Below, in pieces: positions 24,172 through 31,877 of a stretch of 64,000 bases of DNA. A program made the translations under genes and the position numbers. Source of the DNA: Occallatibacter savannae (GTDB lineage: Bacteria > Acidobacteriota > Terriglobia > Terriglobales > Acidobacteriaceae); NCBI RefSeq assembly GCF_003131205.1, contig NZ_QFFY01000003.1, forward strand, positions 310,001-374,000, read 5' to 3'. The notes beneath the pieces are model-generated. The model saw only the letters and a program-made list of their open reading frames with translations, was not told where the DNA came from and made no database searches. How positions within the stretch are numbered: position 1 is the stretch's first letter; each line of letters opens with the position of its first letter.

Positions 24172-25098
24172 ATGCCCGTTCTTCGTTCCGCCTTTATCGC
24201 GCTCTCCCGCAATCCATCTCTCCGCAAATTTGCCGAACACTCAAGCTTCGGCGGCAAGCTCAGTTCGCGTTTCGTGGCCGGACTGGAGATTGAGGACGCG
24301 CTGCGCGTCTGCTCGCAGGTCAATGCGCAGGGAATGCACGTGACACTCGACTCGCTGGGCGAGAGCGTGACGAATCCGGATGAGGCGCATCGTGCGGCCG
24401 ACATCTACCACCGTCTTCTCGATCAGATCGCCGCGCGCAAGCTGGACTCGAACATCAGCGTGAAGCTGACGCAGATGGGTCTGACGCTGGACCCGGCGCT
24501 CGCGGAGCAGATCGCGATGGATCTGACTAGGCATGCGCAATCGACGGGCAACTTTGTCCGGATCGACATGGAGGATTCGTCGCTGACGCAGGTGACTCTG
24601 GATATTGTGAGGCGGATTCACGCGCGCGCTGAACTGCGGGGTCATATCGGCATCGTGATCCAGTCGTACCTTTATCGCTCGCAGGCTGACATTGAATCGC
24701 TGATCGCGGACGGCATTCGCGTGCGGCTCTGCAAGGGCGCCTACAAGGAGCCGGCGGAAGTTGCTTTTCCGAAGAAGACGGATGTCGATGCGAATTACGT
24801 AAAGCTGGGAAATCTGCTGCTGCAGAGCCCGGTTTATCACGGGCTGGCAACACACGACGAAAAGATGATCGCGGCGGCGAAGAGCTTTGCGACCCAGCGC
24901 GGCATTGATCGCAGCCGGTTCGAATTCCAGATGCTGTTTGGAGTGCGGCGCGATCTGCAGCGAAGCCTGGTTGCGGAGGGGTACAACGTGCGGGTCTATA
25001 TTCCGTTCGGGCGCGAGTGGTATCCGTACTTTATGCGGCGACTGGCTGAGCGGCCCGCGAACGTGCTGTTTATTGCGAAGAATATGCTGCGGAAGTAG
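24172..25098 (+). CDS. Proline dehydrogenase (monofunctional, FAD-dependent)
   Basis: About 308 residues. It oxidises proline to pyrroline-5-carboxylate. The TIM barrel shows HVTLDSLGESVTNPDEA, NISVKLTQMGLTLDP, FVRIDMEDS, IGIVIQSYLYRS, RVRLCKGAYKEP and the C-terminal YIPFGREWYPYFMRRLAERPAN that closes the active site over FAD. Length fits the short monofunctional class, so a separate P5C dehydrogenase is needed; it is not in the window. Start is ATG 24172 (TTG 24169 is directly before it). Confidence 0.95.
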   Translation: MPVLRSAFIALSRNPSLRKFAEHSSFGGKLSSRFVAGLEIEDALRVCSQVNAQGMHVTLDSLGESVTNPDEAHRAADIYHRLLDQIAARKLDSNISVKLTQMGLTLDPALAEQIAMDLTRHAQSTGNFVRIDMEDSSLTQVTLDIVRRIHARAELRGHIGIVIQSYLYRSQADIESLIADGIRVRLCKGAYKEPAEVAFPKKTDVDANYVKLGNLLLQSPVYHGLATHDEKMIAAAKSFATQRGIDRSRFEFQMLFGVRRDLQRSLVAEGYNVRVYIPFGREWYPYFMRRLAERPANVLFIAKNMLRK

Positions 25099-25205
25099 GG
25101 CGGGGGCACGGGTTCGAGTCTTATCTTCCGAACTTAAGTTGAGGGCGTTGTTCCAAAGTTCTCGCCGACCCGAAAACAATGGAGAAATCTGGACTATAAA
25201 AAACA

Positions 25206-25260
25206 ACTACAGGTTCCTCCGCTACGGTCGCCCAAGGGCGACCTCCGGTCGGAGTGACAC
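25206..25260. repeat. Intergenic REP-like repeat with palindrome
   Basis: The segment opens ACTACAGGTTCCTCCG and ends TCGGAGTGACAC; its core GGTCGCCCAAGGGCGACC is a perfect inverted repeat (8-bp arms). A second copy with the same ends lies about 115 bp further on. It sits in the 353-bp gap between proline dehydrogenase and the cysO end, which holds no gene I can support. Confidence 0.55.
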
Positions 25261-25321
25261 GCTGAATTAGCGGGCGCAAGGTATATCAGACTTCGTTCCC
25301 GCGTGCGTCGACCCCGAAGAA

Positions 25322-25371
25322 CAACCGCAGATCCTTCGACTCCTCACTGCGTTCGTCGCTCAGGATGACAC
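25322..25371. repeat. Intergenic REP-like repeat, second copy
   Basis: Opens CAACCGCAGATCCTTCGACT and ends CGCTCAGGATGACAC. The ends align with the copy at 25206-25260 (CAACNNCAGRTCCTYCG ... TCRGRRTGACAC), while the middle differs. The sequence is of a type that recurs in intergenic gaps of related genomes. Confidence 0.55.
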
Positions 25372-25451
25372 TGTGCAGGAGGAATGGGATGCGCATTCAT
25401 GCGATCGTTGGCGGGAAGGTAGCAACTGGCGAGGACGCTTTTTGTCGCGAG

Positions 25452-25730
25452 CTACCGCCATCCTCCGGCGATGGAGGGGATGATGGAGAGCGTGTCGGTG
25501 CCGGAGACCTGGGAGTTCTCCTTCTCGGGTAGATAGCGGACGTCTTCGTCGTTGAGGTAGAGGTTGACGAAGGAGCGAACCTTGCCGTCGGTGGTGAACA
25601 GATGCTTGCGCAGATCGGGGTACTCGCTGGTGAGAGAGTTCAGGGCTTCCGATATGGTTGCTGCGCCAATTTCGATGGCGTCTTTGCCTCCAGCGTAGGT
25701 GCGCAGCGGTGTGGGGATGTAGATCGTCAT
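25452..25730 (-). CDS. cysO: CysO-like sulfur-carrier protein (MoaD/ThiS family) with a GGWR end
   Basis: 92 residues with a beta-grasp fold: MTIYIPTPLRTYAGG, ATISEALNSLTSEYPDLRKHLFTTDGKVRSFVNLYLNDEDVRYL, then SGTDTLSIIPSIAGGWR. The ThiS/MoaD/CysO diglycine (residues 89-90) is followed by Trp-Arg instead of being terminal, so the two residues must be removed before a thiocarboxylate can form; the JAMM protease encoded just upstream is the obvious candidate. With cysM and mec it makes a CysO-type cysteine pathway. Its ATG follows directly after the TAA of mec. Confidence 0.88.
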   Translation of the reverse strand: MTIYIPTPLRTYAGGKDAIEIGAATISEALNSLTSEYPDLRKHLFTTDGKVRSFVNLYLNDEDVRYLPEKENSQVSGTDTLSIIPSIAGGWR

Positions 25731-26231
25731 TTACCTTTGGTCCTTGATGGATTGGTTTGCTTGTTGCTGTGATTCGAACTGCGCCGAGGGCGCGTCGCCG
25801 ACGTGGATGGTCTCGTGCTCGAAGTGCTTGTCTTCCTCGGTGGTGCCGGCGAGCAGGAATGAATTAGTGATGGCCGCGCGGCCTTTCTCGACGGATGTGA
25901 TCACGTAGGAACAGCCGAGCCAGTGGGCCTCGGCGAAGTCGGTCTGCGACCACTGCGCGGGGTGATCGGGATGCGAGTGGTAGAAGCCGGCGATTTCAAG
26001 GCCCTTCTCGCGCGCGCTGCGCTGAATGCGGACAAGTTCGATCGGAGCGATGTTGTAGCGATTGTGAGCAGAATCGGTTCGCGTGTTCCCTGCCCTGATC
26101 GCATCGGTGACGACCCAGCCGTGCTCGCCGGGGCGGCCGAGCAGAGCGCCGCAGCACTCGTGTGGGTAGGTGTCTTCGCCGTGGGTGCGGATTGCCTGGA
26201 AGATTTCGCTGGTGAGATGGAGAGTGCTCAC
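25731..26231 (-). CDS. mec: JAMM/Mov34 metalloprotease (Mec-like)
   Basis: 166 residues of the M67 family. The zinc site is complete: the Glu in HECCGALLG, then GFYHSHPDHPAQWSQTD (HxHP-x7-SxxD). In Mycobacterium, Mec cleaves cysteine from the CysO-cysteine adduct made by CysM; elsewhere JAMM enzymes trim residues after the diglycine of a carrier protein. Both roles fit here because the neighbouring carrier ends in GGWR. The start overlaps the cysM stop by 4 bp. The Gln-rich C-terminus (ESQQQANQSIKDQR) is likely disordered. Confidence 0.92.
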   Translation of the reverse strand: MSTLHLTSEIFQAIRTHGEDTYPHECCGALLGRPGEHGWVVTDAIRAGNTRTDSAHNRYNIAPIELVRIQRSAREKGLEIAGFYHSHPDHPAQWSQTDFAEAHWLGCSYVITSVEKGRAAITNSFLLAGTTEEDKHFEHETIHVGDAPSAQFESQQQANQSIKDQR

Positions 26232-27199
26232 TCTTCCTCCCAGAAGCGCTCGCTCAGGTATTTGTCGGCGGAGTCGGGGAGCACGGTAACGATGGTGGCC
26301 TCGCGTCCGGCGGCCGATTCTTCTTTTGCAATCTGTTCACAGGTGACGACAGAGGCTGCGGCGGAGATGCCGACGAGGACGCCTTCTTCGCGCGCGAGCC
26401 GCTTGGCCATGGCGTAGGCTGCTTCGGTTTCCACGTCGATGTTGCGATCGGCGAGTTTGGGATCGTAGATGGAAGGAACGATGGCAGTGGCCATGTGCTT
26501 GAGGCCTTCGAGGCCGTGAAAGGGCGAATCGGGCTGCATGCTGATGGCCTGGACAGCTGGCTTCAGCTCCTTCAAGCGGCGGACAGTTCCCACGAAGGTG
26601 CCGCTGGTGCCGAGGCCGGCGACGAAGTGGGTGACGGTACCGCCGGTCTGCTTCCAGATCTCAGGGCCGGTGGTTTCGTAGTGCGCGCGCCAGTTTGCGG
26701 GGTTGGAGTACTGGTCCATGTAGCAGTAGCGATCGGGGTCGCTGGCCGCGAGTTCGCGGACACGGCGGATTGCGCCGTCTGAGCCCTGATCGGGATCGGT
26801 CCACTCGACCTGGGCGCCGTAGGCTTTCAGGATTCGCTTGCGCTCGGGCGAGACGTTGCTCGGCATGACCAGCTTCACGGGAAATCCGAACGACGCGCCG
26901 AGCATGGCGAAGGCGATGCCGGTGTTGCCGCTGGTGGCGTCGAGCAGGGTTTTGCCGCTGCCCAGGCGGCCGGACATCAGGGCGTGGCGCACCATCGAGG
27001 CGGCGGCACGGTCTTTCACGCTTCCGCCCGGGTTCACCCATTCAGCCTTGCCAAGCAGGGTGACTCCGGCGTAGGGACACGCAATACGATCGAGCCGGAT
27101 CAGCGGGGTGTTGCCGATGCGATCGATCAGCTCAGACCCATACCTGGCCTCAGGTTCGTTCTGCCATTGTGCTTCCGGGATGTAAACCCTATGCGCCAA
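26228..27199 (-). CDS. cysM: PLP-dependent cysteine synthase, CysM-type
   Basis: 323 residues of the fold-type II PLP family. Signatures: IGNTPLIRLDRI, NPGGSVKDRAAASM with Lys62 as the PLP Schiff-base lysine, TSGNTGIAFAMLGASFGF, GLGTSGTFVGTVRRLKEL (phosphate-binding), and GISAAASVVTCEQ. Linked to a CysO-like carrier and a JAMM protease, it probably uses thiocarboxylated carrier rather than free sulfide, as shown for mycobacterial CysM. First gene of the cysM-mec-cysO operon. Start MAHRVYIPEA is taken as given; no clear ribosome-binding site check was decisive. Confidence 0.93.
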   Translation of the reverse strand: MAHRVYIPEAQWQNEPEARYGSELIDRIGNTPLIRLDRIACPYAGVTLLGKAEWVNPGGSVKDRAAASMVRHALMSGRLGSGKTLLDATSGNTGIAFAMLGASFGFPVKLVMPSNVSPERKRILKAYGAQVEWTDPDQGSDGAIRRVRELAASDPDRYCYMDQYSNPANWRAHYETTGPEIWKQTGGTVTHFVAGLGTSGTFVGTVRRLKELKPAVQAISMQPDSPFHGLEGLKHMATAIVPSIYDPKLADRNIDVETEAAYAMAKRLAREEGVLVGISAAASVVTCEQIAKEESAAGREATIVTVLPDSADKYLSERFWEEE

Positions 27200-27221
27200 T
27201 CCTTCGTCTCCGATGAGTGTG

Positions 27222-27878
27222 TTATTGAGGTTGCGCTGCGGTGCGCAGGTATGGCTTGACCGTTTTGAAGCCCGGGAACTGTTTCTCTGCCTGCTCGTTC
27301 GAAACGGAGCCGGCGATGATGACGTCTTCGCCCTGTTTCCAGTTGGCGGGGGTCGAGACCGGATGCTTCGCGGTGAGCTGGATGGAATCGAGAACGCGGA
27401 TGATCTCGTCGAAGTTGCGGCCAGTGGTCATTGGATAGCTCAGGGTCAGCTTGATCTTCTTGTCGGGGCCGATGACGAAGACGGTGCGCACTGGGGCGTT
27501 GAGGGCGGGCGTGCGGCCTTCGCAGGAGTCGCCGGCGTCCGCCGCGAGCATGTCATAGAGCTTTGCGATCTTCAGCTCGGGGTCGCCGATGATGGGATAG
27601 TTCACGTCGTGGCCGCCTACGTCCTTGATGTCTGATGCCCATTTGCTGTGGCTTGAGACGGGATCGACGCTGAGGCCGATCACTTTCGCTCCGCGCCGGG
27701 CGAAGTCCTTCTCCAGAGCGGCGACGGCGCCGAGTTCGGTCGTGCAGACGGGGGTGAAGTCCTTGGGGTGGGAGAAGAGCACGGCCCAGTTTTCGCCGAT
27801 CCACTGATGGAAATTGATGGTTCCCTGGGTTGTTTCGGCGGTGAAATCGGGGGCGACATCGTTGATGCGGAGCGACAT
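27222..27878 (-). CDS. 1-Cys peroxiredoxin (Prx6 family)
   Basis: 218 residues from ATG 27878, preceded by a strong AGGAGGAAG ribosome-binding site; the open frame upstream covers a terminator and is not coding. The peroxidatic Cys45 is in KDFTPVCTTELG. KVIGLSVDPVSSHSKWASDI, NYPIIGDPELKIAKLYDML, DSCEGRTPALNAPVRTVFVIGPDKKIKLTLSYPMTTGRNFDEIIRVLDS and TPANWKQGEDVIIAGSVSNEQA are Prx6 hallmarks. It reduces hydrogen peroxide and organic hydroperoxides in the cytoplasm. An inverted repeat in its leader may be an operator. Confidence 0.96.
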   Translation of the reverse strand: MSLRINDVAPDFTAETTQGTINFHQWIGENWAVLFSHPKDFTPVCTTELGAVAALEKDFARRGAKVIGLSVDPVSSHSKWASDIKDVGGHDVNYPIIGDPELKIAKLYDMLAADAGDSCEGRTPALNAPVRTVFVIGPDKKIKLTLSYPMTTGRNFDEIIRVLDSIQLTAKHPVSTPANWKQGEDVIIAGSVSNEQAEKQFPGFKTVKPYLRTAAQPQ

Positions 27879-27902
27879 TCTGACTTCCTCCTGAGGCGGT
27901 TG

Positions 27903-27933
27903 GTGCACGTGTATTGGTTCAACTCTCGTGCAC
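27903..27933. promoter_or_regulatory. Inverted repeat in the peroxiredoxin leader
   Basis: GTGCACG (27903-27909) and CGTGCAC (27927-27933) are perfect 7-bp inverted arms separated by 17 bp, centred about 40 bp upstream of the peroxiredoxin start. The spacing places the arms on roughly successive turns of the helix, as for a dimeric regulator. No regulator is identified. Confidence 0.4.
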
Positions 27934-27941
27934 AAAAAATG

Positions 27942-27972
27942 AAAAACCCACTCGCAGATGGCTGCGGGTGGG
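27942..27972 (-). terminator. Rho-independent terminator (minus strand)
   Basis: On the minus strand CCCAC-C-CGCAG, loop CCAT, CTGCG-A-GTGGG (one mismatch), followed directly by TTTTT. It lies between the zinc-ribbon gene (28169-28408) and the peroxiredoxin and would end transcription entering from the zinc-ribbon side. About 196 bp separate it from that gene's stop, with nothing else visible there. Confidence 0.7.
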
Positions 27973-28168
27973 TCAAAGGGAACGACAAACTTGGATCGAA
28001 CGCGCTCTCTCAGACACAGTCCCGCAGGCTGTGACACATACAACAACAGGCCATGCGGAATGTGGAGAATGCGTTCATCGACTGATTCAAGGCTAGTGCC
28101 TTCGTATCGTTGATGTCAATCGGCGGCTATGCGACAGGCGCTGCCTTTATGGCTTCGATGGGACCGGA

Positions 28169-28408
28169 TCAGCTTTTTAAATTGGGCTGTTCGGAGGCCC
28201 ATTTGTATCTGCGTGATTGGCCGCGGTGGGGCATGAGGCGGAGTTTGCGGCAGGTTGGGCACTCCCACGGGTACAGGCCGAGACGCGGAAGGACTTTCTC
28301 CTGGAGGAAGCCTTCGCGCGGCAGACGGCGCATGGGGTGGGTCTTGCACTTGGGACAGAGCGGATGCGGATTGACGCGGCGCTCGGTTGGGGCTTCGCCA
28401 GTGGACAT
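28169..28408 (-). CDS. Small zinc-ribbon protein
   Basis: 79 residues from ATG 28408 (a GTG at 28423 is an alternative). Two Cys pairs, CPKC and CPTC, are separated by about 27 residues containing RRLPREGFLQEKVLPRLGLYPWE, which fits a treble/zinc-ribbon knuckle. The C-terminus is basic (RKLRLMPHRGQSRRYKW). Role unknown; nucleic-acid or protein binding are both possible. It lies next to hemH in the same direction but 75 bp away. Confidence 0.6.
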   Translation of the reverse strand: MSTGEAPTERRVNPHPLCPKCKTHPMRRLPREGFLQEKVLPRLGLYPWECPTCRKLRLMPHRGQSRRYKWASEQPNLKS

Positions 28409-28483
28409 CGGGCCTGCTCTCACCTTCTGATGCAGCCGGCCCGGATGGAGAGGAATGAGCAGTCGGTTCTGAGCGACTCTAAC

Positions 28484-29464
28484 TCAGGCGAGCGGCGGTT
28501 CGTTCTCTTGTAATCGACGGAGACCACGGATCGCAAGACTCGCAACTGAGCGCGCCAGGGTGAGAGAGGTGTTGAGAGACTCGGGGCGTTCGAGCTGGAT
28601 GGCGAGGCTTTTGGCGTATTCCTTGAAGGCGATGTCGACGTCGTAGAGGATTTCGACGTGATCGCAGAGGAAGCCGATGGGCTGCAGCAGGAGGGTTTTC
28701 ACGCCTTCGGCGGCGATGGAGGTGAGGGTGTCTTCAACGGTGGGTCCGATCCAGGGACCGCCGCTGGCACCCTGGCTCTGAAAGGCGAACCACCATTTTG
28801 GGATCCCGGAGACGCGAGCGGCGACGAGTTCCGCAGTGTGTTTGGCTTCCTGGGCGTAGGGATCGACGCCTTCGCCGGGCCAGTGGCGGGGCTGGCCTTC
28901 GTTCGCGGCGGGAGTCTGAATAGTGCGGCATGGGACGCTGTGAGCGGTGAATAGGACGGGGACGGGCGAGCCCAACTCCGAAGTGAGTTTCTCTTCGGCT
29001 GCGCGCAGGCGTTCGGCGAAGGCGTCGGCGAGGAGAGGATCGTAGGCCCATCCTTCCGTGAAGTCGATTTTGAGGGCACCGGCTTCGGCTTGAACGGCGC
29101 GTTTGTAGAGGCCGACGCTGGTGCGCGAGTTTTGCGGGGCGAGGCAGAGCACGGCGGCTTCTTCGACGCCGTCGGCGCGCATCTTGCGAACTACGTCGGG
29201 GATGTAGGGTTTCCAGTTGCGCATGCCGACGTAGACCTGCGCGTCGATGCCCTCCATGGCGAGTTCGGCTTCGACGAGTTTGCCCTGCTCGAGCGTGATA
29301 TCGGTGAGAGGGCTGCGACCAATCAGCGAGTAGCGGTGTTTGATTTCCTCGATGACGTGCTCGGGGAGCGGACGGCCGCTTACGACATTGCGCAGGTATT
29401 CGGGGATGTCGTCGACGGTTTCGGGTGTTCCGTGGGCGAGAAGAAGTACGGCCTGCTTAGGCAT
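28484..29464 (-). CDS. hemH: Ferrochelatase
   Basis: 326 residues. It inserts iron into a porphyrin in the last or penultimate step of haem synthesis. Visible features: AVLLLAHGTPETVDDIPEYLRNV, HRYSLIGRSPLTDITLEQ, VYVGMRNWKPYIPDVV, VPVLFTAHSVPCRTI with the metal-pathway His, and FAFQSQGASGGPWIGPTVEDTL and LLQPIGFLCDHVEILYDVD containing the second active-site His and Glu. Whether it uses coproporphyrin III or protoporphyrin IX cannot be told by eye. Its ATG overlaps the hemE stop by 8 bp, so the two are translated as an operon. Confidence 0.94.
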   Translation of the reverse strand: MPKQAVLLLAHGTPETVDDIPEYLRNVVSGRPLPEHVIEEIKHRYSLIGRSPLTDITLEQGKLVEAELAMEGIDAQVYVGMRNWKPYIPDVVRKMRADGVEEAAVLCLAPQNSRTSVGLYKRAVQAEAGALKIDFTEGWAYDPLLADAFAERLRAAEEKLTSELGSPVPVLFTAHSVPCRTIQTPAANEGQPRHWPGEGVDPYAQEAKHTAELVAARVSGIPKWWFAFQSQGASGGPWIGPTVEDTLTSIAAEGVKTLLLQPIGFLCDHVEILYDVDIAFKEYAKSLAIQLERPESLNTSLTLARSVASLAIRGLRRLQENEPPLA

Positions 29465-30551
29465 TCGGTGTCTCCAGGCGGAACTCGCGGACCATGCGGA
29501 CGACAGCCTGCACGTTTTCGACGGGGGTGTTGGGGACGATGCCGTGGCCGAGGTTGAAGATGTGGCCGGGGCGGCCCGCTGCGGCGCGGAGGATCTCTTT
29601 GACGCGGGTTTCGATCACCTCGATGGGAGCGAAGAGCGTGATGGGATCGAGGTTGCCCTGGACGGCGTGGGTATGGCCGACCTCGCGCCAACCGACGTCG
29701 AGAGGCTGGCGCCAGTCGAGGCCGATGACGTCTGCACCGGTGGAGGCCATATGCGAGAGCAGGCCGGCGGTTTCAACGCCAAAGTAGATGACGGGGACGC
29801 CCATCTCCTGCACGGCACGGACCAGGCGCTTTGAGGCTTCGAAGGCGTAGTCGCGGTAGTCGGCGAGGCTGAGTGCGCCAACCCAGCTGTCGAAGATCTG
29901 GATGACGTCAGCGCCGGCCTGGACCTGGAGGCGGCAGTACTCGGTGAGTACGACGACCAGTTTGTCGAGCAGGCTGCGCCACGAGGCGGTATCGCCATAC
30001 ATCATCTGCTTGGTGAAGACGTAGTTGCGGGAACCGCCGCCCTCGATCATGTAGCTGGCGAGGGTGAAAGGCGCGCCGCAGAAGCCGATGATGCCGAGGC
30101 GATCGGCGAAGTGCGATGAGACTTTTTCGATGGCGCGCGCGACGTAGGCGAGTTCGGAAGCGCGGTCGGTGCGGAGTGCCTTGACATCTTCGGCGGTGCG
30201 TACGGGATGGTGGACGACGGGGCCTTCGCCCGCCTGAAACTCGAAGGGCAGGCCCATGGGTTCGAGGGGGAGCAGGAGGTCGGCAAAGATGATGGCGGCG
30301 TCGACGCCGAGTTTCTCAGCCGCGGTAATCGTGACCTCAGCGGCGATGTCGGGCTGCTTGCAGATCTCAACGAGCGTGTGGTGCTTGCGAACGTCCCTGT
30401 ACTCCTGCATGTAGCGACCAGCCTGGCGGAGGAACCAGACGGGGGTGCGGTCAACAGGCTTGCGGAGGCAGGCACGCACGAAACGGGTACCCTCAAGTAG
30501 AGATTCCTGACCTGGAACGGTCGCAGCGGCACTTTTACCGACATTGTCCAT
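29457..30551 (-). CDS. hemE: Uroporphyrinogen decarboxylase
   Basis: 364 residues starting [15 protein letters not shown]; the open frame continues 12 codons upstream without support. It converts uroporphyrinogen III to coproporphyrinogen III. Signature sequences: [17 protein letters not shown] (substrate-binding Arg residues), [15 protein letters not shown] with the key Asp, [23 protein letters not shown], and [41 protein letters not shown] with the C-terminal His. First gene of the hemE-hemH pair. Confidence 0.97.
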   Translation of the reverse strand: MDNVGKSAAATVPGQESLLEGTRFVRACLRKPVDRTPVWFLRQAGRYMQEYRDVRKHHTLVEICKQPDIAAEVTITAAEKLGVDAAIIFADLLLPLEPMGLPFEFQAGEGPVVHHPVRTAEDVKALRTDRASELAYVARAIEKVSSHFADRLGIIGFCGAPFTLASYMIEGGGSRNYVFTKQMMYGDTASWRSLLDKLVVVLTEYCRLQVQAGADVIQIFDSWVGALSLADYRDYAFEASKRLVRAVQEMGVPVIYFGVETAGLLSHMASTGADVIGLDWRQPLDVGWREVGHTHAVQGNLDPITLFAPIEVIETRVKEILRAAAGRPGHIFNLGHGIVPNTPVENVQAVVRMVREFRLETPNA

Positions 30552-30681
30552 ACAGGCTGATTCTAATGGGCATGCGCAGTGCCGCAAGGTACTTTGTCAC
30601 ACGAGGTTTGCGGGATCAAAGTGCCGGATGTTGCGCCGCGGGTTGTGTTCTCAAGGGTGGAATAGAGACAATCTGTACGCC

Positions 30682-31107
30682 ATGAGTTCCCCGCGTGATT
30701 CGCTCCGCTTCGAAGGCGTACATTGCAGCATTCGGCTCGAGCGAGCGGCGGATTCGGTCATCCTGCTGGATATCAAAGGGACGGATACGGGCGAGTTGGG
30801 TGAGGCTCCGATGCGGGCGTTGGAGGAGTGGCTCGGGTCTTCCGGGCTCGGCCCTAATCGTCCGATGAAGCTGTTCATTGATGCGCGCGCGGTTCGCGGC
30901 GCCTCCATCGACGTGAGCAGTGAATGGGCAGCCTGGCTGAAGGAGCACCGAGGTCAACTGGAGTCGGTGACGATGCTAACCGGATCGAAGTTCATCCAGG
31001 TTACGGCGGAGTTCGTGCGGCGCTTCGCGGATCTGAACGGGATCATGTGGGTGTGCACTGAGCCTGCGGTGTTCGACCTGGCGATGGAGCAAGCGCGACG
31101 ACCGTAG
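30682..31107 (+). CDS. Small STAS-like hypothetical protein
   Basis: 141 residues (MSSPRDSLRFEGVHCSIRLE). Alternating strands and helices (DSVILLDIKGTDTGELGEAPMRALEEWL, MKLFIDARAVRGASIDVSSEWAAWLKEH, SVTMLTGSKFIQVTAEFVRRFADL) resemble the STAS/SpoIIAA-like fold, and KLFIDARAVRGASIDVS falls where antisigma antagonists carry DxxxVxxxD. No phosphorylatable Ser/Thr can be named with confidence. Divergent from hemE; convergent with a short hypothetical gene. The ribosome-binding site is weak. Confidence 0.62.
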   Translation: MSSPRDSLRFEGVHCSIRLERAADSVILLDIKGTDTGELGEAPMRALEEWLGSSGLGPNRPMKLFIDARAVRGASIDVSSEWAAWLKEHRGQLESVTMLTGSKFIQVTAEFVRRFADLNGIMWVCTEPAVFDLAMEQARRP

Positions 31108-31136
31108 ACTGACGATTGCCTCGGCCCGATGTTCCG

Positions 31137-31394
31137 TTACAGGTTGATGGTCGCCCAGTGACCGTCGACGCGATGCAGGTCGAACATGCGACCGTGCACT
31201 TCGAGCTTGTAGGTTCCGTCGGGAGGCGTTTCCTCGGCGGCTGTGATGCGGAGGCTTGTCCACACGGCGACATTCGGCCGGTCGTGATTCAGCTTGGTGC
31301 TCAGGGCGACGGTGCAAGCGCTCTGGAACGATTGACCCCGAATTACGCCGCGGAGGGTATCGGTGGTGTGTTGTTCCCGCTTTCGCTTTTCCAT
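31137..31394 (-). CDS. Small hypothetical protein
   Basis: 85 residues from ATG 31394 (MEKRKREQHTTDTLRGVIRG). The C-terminal half reads WTSLRITAAEETPPDGTYKLEVHGRMFDLHRVDGHWATINL, suggestive of a small beta-rich domain. No family recognised. The frame is open further upstream, but that part looks non-coding. Confidence 0.45.
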   Translation of the reverse strand: MEKRKREQHTTDTLRGVIRGQSFQSACTVALSTKLNHDRPNVAVWTSLRITAAEETPPDGTYKLEVHGRMFDLHRVDGHWATINL

Positions 31395-31877
31395 CCATGC
31401 CTCAGTATGCGAAGAGGTTGACTGCGCTGGGATTCTGGGCAGATTACCGGATTCTGCCAGCGGCCTGCAATTGGCTTTGTGGGTCCGGCCCGATGTGCCG
31501 TGCACGGACGGGCCGATGCTCGGGGCAAGCCCAGGTTGCCGGAGTGAGGGGCGCGCGTTCGATTCAGGCAGGAGAAGTGGCGGGAGTTAAAGGAATATTA
31601 TTTTTGGGAGAATCGACAGCAACTTACACAAAACTAAATCTTTACCGGCATGTGAGGCATTCGATCCGTCCCCAAGTTACTGATTTTCAGGAACAAAGCC
31701 CGTAACACCGGCATTGGCCCCCGAATTGCAGATAGTACGACAATTCTCCCCCTGGCGTGCGTCACGCAGTGTGAAAGCGTGGTGCTTTCCCCGACCTGCC
31801 AAAAGCTCTCTCGCTTGTCGTAGTAGTTCTCAGGAATGGCAGGTCCAGCTCAACCGAAGTGAAGGATCAGAAAACAT
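31395..31877. other. Intergenic region upstream of TonB receptor
   Basis: About 480 bp without a supportable gene. The last 270 bp are AT-richer than the surroundings (for example GGAATATTATTTTTGGGAG near 31590) and probably hold the promoter and leader of the receptor at 31878. No precise -10/-35 pair is convincing by eye. Confidence 0.4.
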
